IMG/VR virus record: IMGVR_UViG_3300022752_000378 | Coordinates: 1-24,593 of that record | Strand: one strand, 5' to 3' | Source: a virus | Length of the DNA stretch: 24,593 bases | In this document: positions 1 to 7,822 of the stretch, piece after piece | How positions within the stretch are numbered: the stretch's first letter is position 1 | How the letters are laid out: every line of letters starts with the position of its first letter | Notes under the pieces: model-generated | Databases searched by the model: none | Seen by the model: the letters and a program-made list of their open reading frames with translations, nothing else | What the model was told of the DNA's origin: nothing | Program-made: the position numbers and the translations under genes

Positions 1-180
1 AACAAAGGTTTAACCAATTATGAAAGAAGATTGTTTAATATATGGTTTAATTTAGAGAAAAAAACTGGCAAGGAAATAAGTCAATACTTAAACATTAGTT
101 TATCACTGAGTTATAGAACGATTAAAGAATGTAAGGTAATTCAAGATAAGTTTAGACAATTTATAGTTAGTAAATTATAG
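1..180 (+). CDS. 3' end of an unidentified gene, possibly helix-turn-helix
   Basis: The first 59 codons of the window are open from base 1 and end in TAG at 178-180, so this is the C-terminal end of a gene that starts upstream. The visible part is basic and predicted to be helical. It contains a stretch around GKEISQYLNISLSLSYRTIK (residues 24-43 of the fragment) that resembles a helix-turn-helix, a design used by phage DNA-binding and regulatory proteins and by some terminase small subunits. I do not recognise the family. It lies just before the terminase operon and is separated from it by a 125-nt gap containing repeat copy A. Base composition matches the neighbours. The reading frame is convincing, but the function is only a guess. 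Confidence 0.6.
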   Translation, partial: NKGLTNYERRLFNIWFNLEKKTGKEISQYLNISLSLSYRTIKECKVIQDKFRQFIVSKL

Positions 181-190
181 ATTTCTATTC

Positions 191-261
191 TATATTTCTA
201 TACTCTCTCTTATGTTCCACAAAACACACTCAAAGCCTTGCTGTTATTGAGTTACAGACGA
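191..261 (+). repeat. Dispersed element copy A, upstream of the terminase operon
   Basis: Bases 196-260 match 22834-22898 (copy C) at 57 of 65 positions without gaps, including 27 identical bases at the left end and TCAAAGCCTTG. They also share TATATTTCTATA, CTCTTATGT and AAAGCCTTG with 14831-14901 (copy B) at the same overall spacing. The gap from 181 to 305 otherwise holds only an A-rich leader before the terminase start at 306. TATATTTC at 191-198 loosely resembles the Bacteroidota -7 box (TAnnTTTG), so this could be a promoter plus leader. It also stays open for translation in the frame used by copy C, so a relic of that gene is possible. Confidence 0.75.
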
Positions 262-305
262 CAAAAAAATTGAATATTGAAAAATAAAAAAATAAAAAAA
301 CTATT

Positions 306-671
306 ATGGCAAAGAAATACGATCCAGTATATAACAAAAAAAAGTTATTGATCGCCCTAAAAAAGAAATATGGAATTGTTTCACAGGCTTGCGAGGCTGC
401 TGGACTTGTTCCAAGCACTTTTTATACTTATTATAAAACAGACCCTGAATTCGCAAAAGAAGTTGATGAAATTCAAGATATAGTTCTTGACTTTGTAGAA
501 TCCAAACTTTTTGAAAAGATTGAAGGTGGATCAGAAAAATCAATTCTGTTCTACATGCGTTATAAGGCAAAGAAAAGAGGATACACCGATAATATTGATA
601 TAACATCAAATGGTGAAAAATTAAATAATGTCCAGATAGAAATAATTAAAAAGAATAATGAAAAAGAATGA
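306..671 (+). CDS. terS: Terminase small subunit
   Basis: A 121-residue protein that probably binds the phage DNA at the packaging site and loads the large terminase subunit. The N-terminal third reads as a helix-turn-helix (KKYGIVSQACEAAGLVPSTF, about residues 20-39), followed by a long helical segment ending near KSILFYMRYKAKKRGY (about residues 78-93). This arrangement is typical of small terminases of the HTH/phBC6A51-like kind. The start at 306 follows CTATT with no Shine-Dalgarno, the same pattern as other genes here. The 3' end overlaps the large subunit gene by 14 nt, which indicates translational coupling and is the usual TerS-TerL order. Identification rests on motif resemblance plus position directly before an unmistakable TerL. 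Confidence 0.85.
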   Translation: MAKKYDPVYNKKKLLIALKKKYGIVSQACEAAGLVPSTFYTYYKTDPEFAKEVDEIQDIVLDFVESKLFEKIEGGSEKSILFYMRYKAKKRGYTDNIDITSNGEKLNNVQIEIIKKNNEKE

Positions 672-1848
672 AACTTTGCAAGTTAAAGGAACAATCGTGT
701 TTGAAAAGAATTGGGAAGCACTCAATTCAGATAAAAGGTTTATAAGGAACCAAGGTGGTTCAAGAAGTTCAAAAACTTATTCTATTATACAAGCTCTGAT
801 TCTATACTGCCTTAAAAACAGAAAGAAAGTTGTTTCAGTTGTTAGAAAGACAGGGCCTGCTTTAACTGCAACCTGTTATAGAGATTTTATTGAAATCTTA
901 AAAGATTGGAACCTCTATTCAGAAACACAACATAACAAAAGTGAAAAGATTTATACTTTTGAAAATGGATCACAGATTGAATTTTTTTCAGTTGATAATG
1001 AACAAAAGTTAAGAGGACGCAAAAGGCACCTTTGTTGGTGTAACGAAGCAAATGAATTGTTATACGATGATTTTCAACAATTGAATTTAAGAACATCTGA
1101 AAAAATCATTATTGATTATAACCCGAGTGATTCTGATAGTTTTGTTTATAACTTGCCTGTTGATAAAACATTTGATATTCACTCAACTTATAAAGACAAT
1201 CCATTTTTAGAGCAACCGATTATTGATGAAATTGAAAATTATAAAAATACTGATGAAAATTATTATCAGATATTTGCACTCGGACAAAGAGCCTTCTCAA
1301 AAGAAAATGTTTATAACAGGTGGGAGGTTACTTCTAAACCAGAAAATCTGACGAGTTATATTTATGGACTGGATCTCGGCTACAAACACCCGAGCGCACT
1401 TATCAAAATTTGGTTTAACCCAAAAGTAAAAGAATTATATTTTGAAGAGGTGATATATGAATCACACCTGACATCACAAGATTTGATTGATTTGATGAAT
1501 AAAAAAGGAGTTGATAAAAGTGCGACTATTGTGAGTGAGACGGCAAGACCCGAAATTATTGCTGATTTGAGAAGGAGTGGTTTTAAGATAATTGAAGCAA
1601 ACAAAAATGTTAAAGATGGAATAAACTGCGTTAAAACATTTTCCATAAAATTGAGTGAGAGTTCCTACAATATACAAAAGGAAAATGAAAATTATAAATA
1701 TAAAAAAATGAATGGTGTCGTAACAGAAGATATTGTAAAACTATATGACGACGCTATGGATGCGATAAGATATGGTGTCATGTATATCAAAAAGTTTTTA
1801 TTAAAAGAGGAAACAACACCAACAAAAATCTATACATTTAACATATAA
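658..1848 (+). CDS. terL: Terminase large subunit, ATPase and nuclease
   Basis: The 396-residue packaging motor and headful/site nuclease, of the Terminase_3 (PBSX-like) family. The Walker A loop is GGSRSSKT (residues 33-40). The Walker B region is RHLCWCNEANEL with the catalytic glutamate at E130. IDYNPS follows at 152-157, as is usual in this family. The RNase H-like nuclease domain starts at YIYGLDLGYKHPS, with metal ligands D239, E294 (SETARP) and the DDAMD cluster (D364, D365, D368). Length is slightly short but normal for the family. The TAA stop shares its last base with the next ATG (TAATG), a stop-restart junction. It sits next to the small subunit but about 18 kb from the portal gene, which is unusual because most siphophages place portal directly downstream. 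Confidence 0.96.
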   Translation: MKKNETLQVKGTIVFEKNWEALNSDKRFIRNQGGSRSSKTYSIIQALILYCLKNRKKVVSVVRKTGPALTATCYRDFIEILKDWNLYSETQHNKSEKIYTFENGSQIEFFSVDNEQKLRGRKRHLCWCNEANELLYDDFQQLNLRTSEKIIIDYNPSDSDSFVYNLPVDKTFDIHSTYKDNPFLEQPIIDEIENYKNTDENYYQIFALGQRAFSKENVYNRWEVTSKPENLTSYIYGLDLGYKHPSALIKIWFNPKVKELYFEEVIYESHLTSQDLIDLMNKKGVDKSATIVSETARPEIIADLRRSGFKIIEANKNVKDGINCVKTFSIKLSESSYNIQKENENYKYKKMNGVVTEDIVKLYDDAMDAIRYGVMYIKKFLLKEETTPTKIYTFNI

Positions 1849-3671
1849 TGGCAATAACAATTTTAGCACAACCAGATAGAGTTCATCCAGGTTACAATCC
1901 GATTTATTATTGGGTTGATTCAACGAATAAAAACCTGCCTGGATTCAGATACATTTTTGAAATCAAATTATGTAGTCCATCATCAACTATTATTAGAGAG
2001 TTGAAAGTTGCTCCTCGTCCGAGTGACAAATATGGATACGCAGATATTTCTAAAATCATTCAAGATTATTTAAGAAACGCACTTGATATAAACTCAAACA
2101 CTTGGATAAACGCAGATGATTTTAGTGACTTTGAATATCAAGTTGATTTTGGTGAAGAGTATATAGATAGTTATGAATTATACACAGCTATTTCAACTGG
2201 TTTAACAGGATCTTTGATTGCACCTGCTAACTCAACCTTATTAACAGGAACAAGTTCCATGCCTTTTATAGTTGGTGATCAAGTTTTTGTAAATATTGAT
2301 TCTGGTTATACAGATTGTCGTGCTGGAATTGAAGGTTATTGGACGGTTAATGGTGCTGCTGTCGGTGTTGGTTTAATAACAATAAACTATAATACTTTTT
2401 GCGTTGGTTCTCAAAATATATCTGGTTCTTATATTAGTTACGCAGACAATAGAAAAATTAGGGTGACTGGTTTGACGAGTTCAAGTTGTTCGGTTGCTTT
2501 TAACGCTGCTTATTCATTTCAAGATTTTAAGAACTACGATGAGAATCAAATTATTTGTTCAACATCAAGTTCAGAGATTTTGACGAACGCACCGAATAAA
2601 GATTTTTATATTTTTCCATTTCAGAGTTTATATTGGAACTTTTTTGACGATCAAACAGATAATGTTGGTTCTATACTTTTTGAAAATTCAAACGGCTCAC
2701 AATTTCTTTTAGACACCTGTGCTAACAGAATTCCTGTTCCGATTCCTTATATCAAACAAGTTGATGTTAGTCCAAACGCAGGTGTTGTCCTATTATCTGG
2801 TTCAAGTTCAAATATAGTCATGCCTGATACAGAATGGTATGACATTCAAGCGATTGATAATTGTGGTTGTGGATTGCCTGATTCAATAACCTTGACTTTT
2901 AATACAGGAGGTGGAACATTATCAACAAATCACAACGCAAATGGAATTTATAACGGTGCTTATTTTTATCAATTCACGAATGGTTTATCAACATTTTTCT
3001 TGTGGTATGACACAATTTCAACAACATTTGTTGTAACAGATTCTCTTGGTTTAACTGCAACATTATATGTTACTGGTTTGATTGCACCATCAAACTTGCC
3101 TTATGTTTTTTATGGTTCATCAACTGCTGGTGACTGGAACGCGATTTCATTCACTTATTTCCAAACTGCTCCTTGTGTTCCTGATTTAACTCAAACAACA
3201 TCAGAAAAGAGGAGGATTTATATTGACAGGAGGTGTCCGATAAATGAAACACAAATTCTATTTATGGATAGAGCTGGCTCATGGAGTTCATTTGGCTTCA
3301 CTCTTCGTGAAAAAAGAAATATAACTTCTGAAAAGAAAAATTATAGAAAAGAGTTTGGTTATTTAGATCAGAATCCAAGTCCGAATATTTGGACTTATGA
3401 CTTGACTGATGCTGGTGAAGTTACTTATAATGTAACAACAGAAAAAACATATACTCTTACAACTGACTGGATGAATGATGGAATGAGTGTTTATTTTGAA
3501 GAACTTATCACAAGTCCTGAAACTTATTTGAAATCGGATGAAACTGGTGGCTCGTTTTTAAGATGTATAGTTTTAACAAATCAAGTTGAAACTCAAAGAA
3601 GTAAAAATACTAAATTGATTAACAAGACAATAAACATTAAGTTGGCTGTTAATGAAAATATAAATATTTAA
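1848..3671 (+). CDS. Tail/baseplate-like structural protein
   Basis: A 607-residue soluble, beta-rich protein full of Ser, Thr, Gly, Asn and Tyr, with no signal peptide or membrane segment. The N-terminus (QPDRVHPGYNPIYYWVDST, from about residue 8) and the C-terminal part with WTYDLTDAGEVTYNVTTEKT resemble a family seen in phages of Bacteroidota next to the gene that follows here; I know them only as tail or minor structural proteins. The start overlaps the terminase stop by one base, and only one base separates its stop from the next ATG, so the genes are tightly co-translated. The position between terminase and the large baseplate-fibre protein argues for a tail-tip or baseplate component. 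No enzyme motif is visible. The exact role is not known from sequence. Confidence 0.7.
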   Translation: MAITILAQPDRVHPGYNPIYYWVDSTNKNLPGFRYIFEIKLCSPSSTIIRELKVAPRPSDKYGYADISKIIQDYLRNALDINSNTWINADDFSDFEYQVDFGEEYIDSYELYTAISTGLTGSLIAPANSTLLTGTSSMPFIVGDQVFVNIDSGYTDCRAGIEGYWTVNGAAVGVGLITINYNTFCVGSQNISGSYISYADNRKIRVTGLTSSSCSVAFNAAYSFQDFKNYDENQIICSTSSSEILTNAPNKDFYIFPFQSLYWNFFDDQTDNVGSILFENSNGSQFLLDTCANRIPVPIPYIKQVDVSPNAGVVLLSGSSSNIVMPDTEWYDIQAIDNCGCGLPDSITLTFNTGGGTLSTNHNANGIYNGAYFYQFTNGLSTFFLWYDTISTTFVVTDSLGLTATLYVTGLIAPSNLPYVFYGSSTAGDWNAISFTYFQTAPCVPDLTQTTSEKRRIYIDRRCPINETQILFMDRAGSWSSFGFTLREKRNITSEKKNYRKEFGYLDQNPSPNIWTYDLTDAGEVTYNVTTEKTYTLTTDWMNDGMSVYFEELITSPETYLKSDETGGSFLRCIVLTNQVETQRSKNTKLINKTINIKLAVNENINI

Positions 3672-3672
3672 A

Positions 3673-6600
3673 ATGATTAGAATACAACTATTAGGACAAA
3701 ACGCAGGTTATTTAGATGTAATTGAGGATTCAGTTTTTGCTTTGAATCTCGCAGTTGCTGATATTAAAGATATAACAAAAAGAACTGGTTCATTCAGTAA
3801 AACAATTTTGTTGCCTGGAACTAAAAACAACAATAGATTGTTGAATGATTATTTTGAGGTTAATGTTATTGATGGAACTTTTTCAATCAATAAAGTTCAA
3901 AGGTGTTTGCTTTTAGAGGATAATGTTCCAATTTTCAATAACATGATACTTCAACTTATATCTGTTAAAAAGGAACAAGCTACAAATATGGAAGATGATT
4001 TGGTAGAATATGAAGTTTCTATTAAAGATACATCTGGTGATTTTTTCACAAATATCAACAATCGTTATTTAGATGAACTTGATTTTAGTGAATTTGGACA
4101 CACTTATTCAGCACAAGAAATCTACGATAGTTTTAGTCATAGTTATGTAGATGGTTATAAATATGTTATTCCTTATGGTGATGATAATTGGTTTCCAATA
4201 ATTGAACTCGCACCTGCGATCTATGTAAAAAATTATTGGACTAAAATTCACGCTGATGCTGGATTCACTTATCAGTGGATTAGTGAAACAAATCAGAATA
4301 TAAAATTTGATAAACTTATAATTCCTTTTAATGGTGGTGCTGTAAAATTAACCGAAGATGAAATAAATAAAAATAGAGTTATTGCGACTGGTTCTGATCA
4401 AAGTATAATAACAACAAGTTTCACGACACCTGTTGGTGGATACTATCCTTATAGAGGTGGTATTCAACGAGTTTTTGCTTCAACTGAAATACAAGATCCG
4501 TTGAACGCTTGGAATCCTGCTACGAGTAGATATACGAGTCCATTCTATATAATGGCTCCGAGTAATTTAGAGTTTATAATTGAGTTTGATTATGACTTAA
4601 TTGTTAATAACCTTCAAGCTTTGTCTGGTAGTGTTTTGAATTCACAAACTCAATATTATGGACAATTCAACATGATTTGTAGAATATTAAACACAAGAAC
4701 TGGTTTATTTGATACAGCTATATTCAATCAAACACCAACACCAACTATTCAGAACTCAATTTTTCCACCAGGTCCGACAATAATTTTGAGTGGTAGAGCA
4801 AATAGAATAGTGAATACATCTGGACATCAACCAGGTGATTTATTAGAAATCTATTTTGGTGTTGCTCATGCTGCTGGTGCGAGTGTCAATTTGAATTTTC
4901 AAAGAATAACAGAAGTGAATATTGATGTTAAAAATCTTAATGTTAGAATACAGATAAGTGAGCCTGTTTTTGGTAGTTATATAAATCCAACGAGTTTTAT
5001 TCCAAAACAAATAAAACAAAGTGAGTTTGTCAAATCAATAATGACTATGTTCAACCTTTTTGTTGAACCTGACACAATAAATCCAACACAACTCAATTAT
5101 TATACGAGAGATGAATACTATGATAATGGAGGTTTGATTGATTGGACAAAAAAGATGTCACGAGATACTGAACAATCTTTGAACTTCTTGCCTGAATTAG
5201 GTAATAAGAGTATAATTTTTTCATATACGCAAGATGATGATGTTGCAAACAAATTATACTTTGAAACAACAAAAGAAGTATATGGACAACATCAAGTTAT
5301 ATTTTCAAATAATTATGTAAAAGGTGTTGAAACAAAAGAAATCATTTTTAGTCCGACACCGATGGCTGAAAGTGGTTGGAATTCAGTTTTGCCGATGTTG
5401 CCTTCTGGTGATCAAGCTTCAAATATCAGAATACTTATTGACGCAGGTAGAAGAAATTGTCAGCCTTGGTTTTTAGTTAATTATGTAGATCCAAGTGTTA
5501 CGAATTTTCCTCCTGGTGCAACTGCTGGTTCATGGTTGAGCATAACCGACTATCCTCTGATTAGTCACATGGATAATGACTATAACGCAACTATGGATAT
5601 AAACTTTGGTGTTTGTGATTTTTATTTTTATGACTTGAAAAATATCTGTCAGAATAACCTCTTCAATAACTTTTGGAGAAGAACTATGGCTCAAAAAAAT
5701 AATGGAAAATTATTAACGGCTTATTTTTGGTTGAAAGGTTCTGATGTTGCTAATTTAAGATTGAACGCAAAAGTCAGAATTGACAATTCATATTGGAATA
5801 TCAATAGAATTATTGACTTTGACGCAAACGCTTATAAACTCACAAAAGTTGAACTGATGTCAATTGATGATGAATTATTATTGCCTGCTTATGGGAAAGA
5901 TAGTGAATTCCTCACACCAGGACAACAACTTGCACCATTTTTTGAATGGACACCTGTTGGTGACAATCAAATCATTATAAAAAATGTTAAGAGTTCATAT
6001 AATAGTGTAAATCACAATAGTAGATTAACAAGCAACAATAATAATGGTGTTATAAATTTAGGTAGTTTCAATAAAGTTGATGGTGGTGTGAAGGCAGTTA
6101 TTGTGGGTGATTTTATTCACGCAACTCAAAGTGGTTTATATGTTGGTCAAAATACTTTTATCGGTGATAATTTAGGTAATGTTGGAGGTTTGCCTTCAAC
6201 ACTTGCTGTGGATAATACAACAAGTGGAAATAATATTGTTGTTAGTCCAGGAGATTTTATAGCAAGTGAAGTAGGTAATCAATTGGGCTTGATTAGTGAT
6301 AGCAATATTTTGATTGAAGCTAATGATGGTGTTTCTAGAAATAATCAAGTTTTAATAGATCAAACTTCTGGATATACTGGAATGTATGCTTTTGAAACTG
6401 CTTTGAATTTTAATTCAAAAGTAGAGATTGATTATCAAACAATAGTGGCTCAATATTTTGACTCCACTTATACAAGTTTTATGAGTATAAGTCCTAACCA
6501 ATTAGCTTTGGAACATACTGATACAGCAAACTATGCTAATGACATAATTTTGAATAATACAGCAAAAATTGATTTAATAAGTCAGGATATAGCTGCTGGT

Positions 6601-6930
6601 AAGTTTGCGATTATAGAATTGATTCCTACAATTTCAACTTGGAAAATGTATGACACTACAACTTATGAAAATAGGATCGAAATATATGATACTTCAAGTG
6701 CTGGTATAAGAATAGGTGCTGATGATTTAGGAGGTAATGCTGCTTCTTTGAATATTAAAGATACAGGAATTGAAATACAAACTAGTGGTAGATTTAATTT
6801 CAATCCATCTTTGCCTGCTTATGCTGACGATGCTGCTGCTGGTGCTGGTGGTTTGAATAGTGGTGATTTATACCAAACAGATGGAACTGGTGCTTTGACA
6901 ACTGCTGGAATTGTGATGATTAAACAATAA
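3673..6930 (+). CDS. Large tail-tip/baseplate protein with fused C-terminal fibre
   Basis: A 1085-residue structural protein. The N-terminus carries SFSKTILLPGTKNNNRL (about residues 40-56) followed by a GTFSINKVQRC stretch, a pattern I associate with a large tail/baseplate family of Bacteroidota phages. From about residue 755 (APFFEWTPVGDNQIIIKNV) the character changes to short beta repeats rich in Asn, Gly, Ser and Asp, like a trimeric fibre shaft. It ends with YADDAAAGAGG...GDLYQTDGTG...GIVMIKQ (residues 1050-1085), a tip motif found at the ends of many phage fibres. I infer a fusion of a baseplate body with a receptor-contacting fibre. It follows the preceding gene with a one-base gap, and a homing endonuclease gene lies after it. 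No catalytic motif is visible. Confidence 0.75.
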   Translation: MIRIQLLGQNAGYLDVIEDSVFALNLAVADIKDITKRTGSFSKTILLPGTKNNNRLLNDYFEVNVIDGTFSINKVQRCLLLEDNVPIFNNMILQLISVKKEQATNMEDDLVEYEVSIKDTSGDFFTNINNRYLDELDFSEFGHTYSAQEIYDSFSHSYVDGYKYVIPYGDDNWFPIIELAPAIYVKNYWTKIHADAGFTYQWISETNQNIKFDKLIIPFNGGAVKLTEDEINKNRVIATGSDQSIITTSFTTPVGGYYPYRGGIQRVFASTEIQDPLNAWNPATSRYTSPFYIMAPSNLEFIIEFDYDLIVNNLQALSGSVLNSQTQYYGQFNMICRILNTRTGLFDTAIFNQTPTPTIQNSIFPPGPTIILSGRANRIVNTSGHQPGDLLEIYFGVAHAAGASVNLNFQRITEVNIDVKNLNVRIQISEPVFGSYINPTSFIPKQIKQSEFVKSIMTMFNLFVEPDTINPTQLNYYTRDEYYDNGGLIDWTKKMSRDTEQSLNFLPELGNKSIIFSYTQDDDVANKLYFETTKEVYGQHQVIFSNNYVKGVETKEIIFSPTPMAESGWNSVLPMLPSGDQASNIRILIDAGRRNCQPWFLVNYVDPSVTNFPPGATAGSWLSITDYPLISHMDNDYNATMDINFGVCDFYFYDLKNICQNNLFNNFWRRTMAQKNNGKLLTAYFWLKGSDVANLRLNAKVRIDNSYWNINRIIDFDANAYKLTKVELMSIDDELLLPAYGKDSEFLTPGQQLAPFFEWTPVGDNQIIIKNVKSSYNSVNHNSRLTSNNNNGVINLGSFNKVDGGVKAVIVGDFIHATQSGLYVGQNTFIGDNLGNVGGLPSTLAVDNTTSGNNIVVSPGDFIASEVGNQLGLISDSNILIEANDGVSRNNQVLIDQTSGYTGMYAFETALNFNSKVEIDYQTIVAQYFDSTYTSFMSISPNQLALEHTDTANYANDIILNNTAKIDLISQDIAAGKFAIIELIPTISTWKMYDTTTYENRIEIYDTSSAGIRIGADDLGGNAASLNIKDTGIEIQTSGRFNFNPSLPAYADDAAAGAGGLNSGDLYQTDGTGALTTAGIVMIKQ

Positions 6931-6992
6931 AAAAACAAAAATATGTAAAAGGTAGAACCAAATATTTAATAAATAAAATAAAACATTTATTT

Positions 6993-7361
6993 ATGAAAAT
7001 ATGGAAAACAATTCCATCAGAGCAAGATTATGAAGCTTCAACAGATGGACAAATTAGAAACAAAAAAACAGGTAGAGTTATTAGACAAGTCAATTGTGTT
7101 GGATATTTGAAGATATGTATAAAGAATAAGACAAAATTAGTTCATCGTTTAGTGGCAGAAACTTTTTTGGAAAAAAATGATTTTAATATAGTGCACCATA
7201 AAGATAATGATAAAAGAAACAATAATGTTGAAAATTTAGAGTGGACTACACAAAGTTATAATGTGAAAAAAGCTTATATTGATAATTTATATAAAAAAGA
7301 TAGAAAAGGTTTGAATAATCCAAATTATAAAAATGGTAAATATATCAAATCAAAAAAATAA
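6993..7361 (+). CDS. Freestanding HNH homing endonuclease (NUMOD4-HNH)
   Basis: A 122-residue DNA endonuclease, probably a selfish mobile gene inserted between structural genes. The N-terminus WKTIPSEQDYEASTDGQIRN (residues 4-23) is a NUMOD4 DNA-binding motif. HRLVAETF (51-58) and HHKDNDKRNNNVENLEW (68-84) form the HNH core with paired histidines H68/H69 and downstream asparagines. GLNNPNYKNGKY near residues 106-117 resembles a NUMOD3-type DNA-recognition motif. The 62-nt A-rich gap before it and the short gap after it are larger than those between the surrounding structural genes, as expected for an insertion. No intron boundaries were recognised around it. Proteins of this size are common as freestanding homing genes in phages. 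Confidence 0.9.
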   Translation: MKIWKTIPSEQDYEASTDGQIRNKKTGRVIRQVNCVGYLKICIKNKTKLVHRLVAETFLEKNDFNIVHHKDNDKRNNNVENLEWTTQSYNVKKAYIDNLYKKDRKGLNNPNYKNGKYIKSKK

Positions 7362-7373
7362 AATATAAAAAAT

Positions 7374-7820
7374 ATGCCTGTAAGTTTAGGAAGAGACAAA
7401 GATGGATGTTTTGCTCGTTGGGGTAAAAAAGGAGCTAAATATCATTATGAATGTGGAAATGAAACCTCACGATTGAACGCGAGAAAAAAAGCGATTGCAC
7501 AAGGTGTTGCGATTGGTGAGTTTGTTGACGAAAAAATCAGTTTTGATTTTGATGGTGTTTTAACCACATCAAAAGGAAAAGATTTAATAAAAAAATATAT
7601 TGATGAAAACAATATAGTTTATATCATTTCAGCACGAAGTTCAAAAGATGGACTTTTGAAAGTTGCGAACGAAGTTGGTGTTCCAGAGAGTAGGGTTTTT
7701 GCAACTGGTTCAAATAAAGCAAAAGTTGAAAAGATTAAGGAATTAAATATATCCTCACACTTTGATAATAACCCAGATGTTATTGCAGAGTTAGGTAATA
7801 TAGGAAAAATATTCAAATAG
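7374..7820 (+). CDS. Phage DGCFARWG domain fused to HAD-type phosphatase
   Basis: A 148-residue two-part protein. Residues 10-48 (DGCFARWGKKGAKYHYECG...KKAIAQG) match a small domain I know from phage head and other virion-region proteins. Residues 51-148 read as a compact HAD-like hydrolase: motif I FDFDGVL with D58 and D60, motif II ISARSS with S86, a basic cluster K115/K117/K120 as motif III, and HFDNNPDV with D131 and D135 as motif IV. All residues needed for an Mg-dependent phosphotransfer via an aspartyl intermediate seem present; no cap domain is visible, so the substrate could be large or a nucleotide or nucleic-acid end. It lies between the homing endonuclease and the tape measure gene with a two-base gap to the latter. 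Role in the virion or the infected cell is unknown. Confidence 0.8.
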   Translation: MPVSLGRDKDGCFARWGKKGAKYHYECGNETSRLNARKKAIAQGVAIGEFVDEKISFDFDGVLTTSKGKDLIKKYIDENNIVYIISARSSKDGLLKVANEVGVPESRVFATGSNKAKVEKIKELNISSHFDNNPDVIAELGNIGKIFK

Positions 7821-7822
7821 AA

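Noticed and set aside
212-250. Short upstream frame (ATG at 212, 12 codons) in element copy A, as a leader peptide
   Set aside because: It is cut to 5 codons in copy C and to one in copy B, so it is not conserved.
304-609. Long minus-strand frames opposite terminase, tape measure and chaperone genes
   Set aside because: They are antisense shadows of well-identified + strand genes and have no recognisable protein features.
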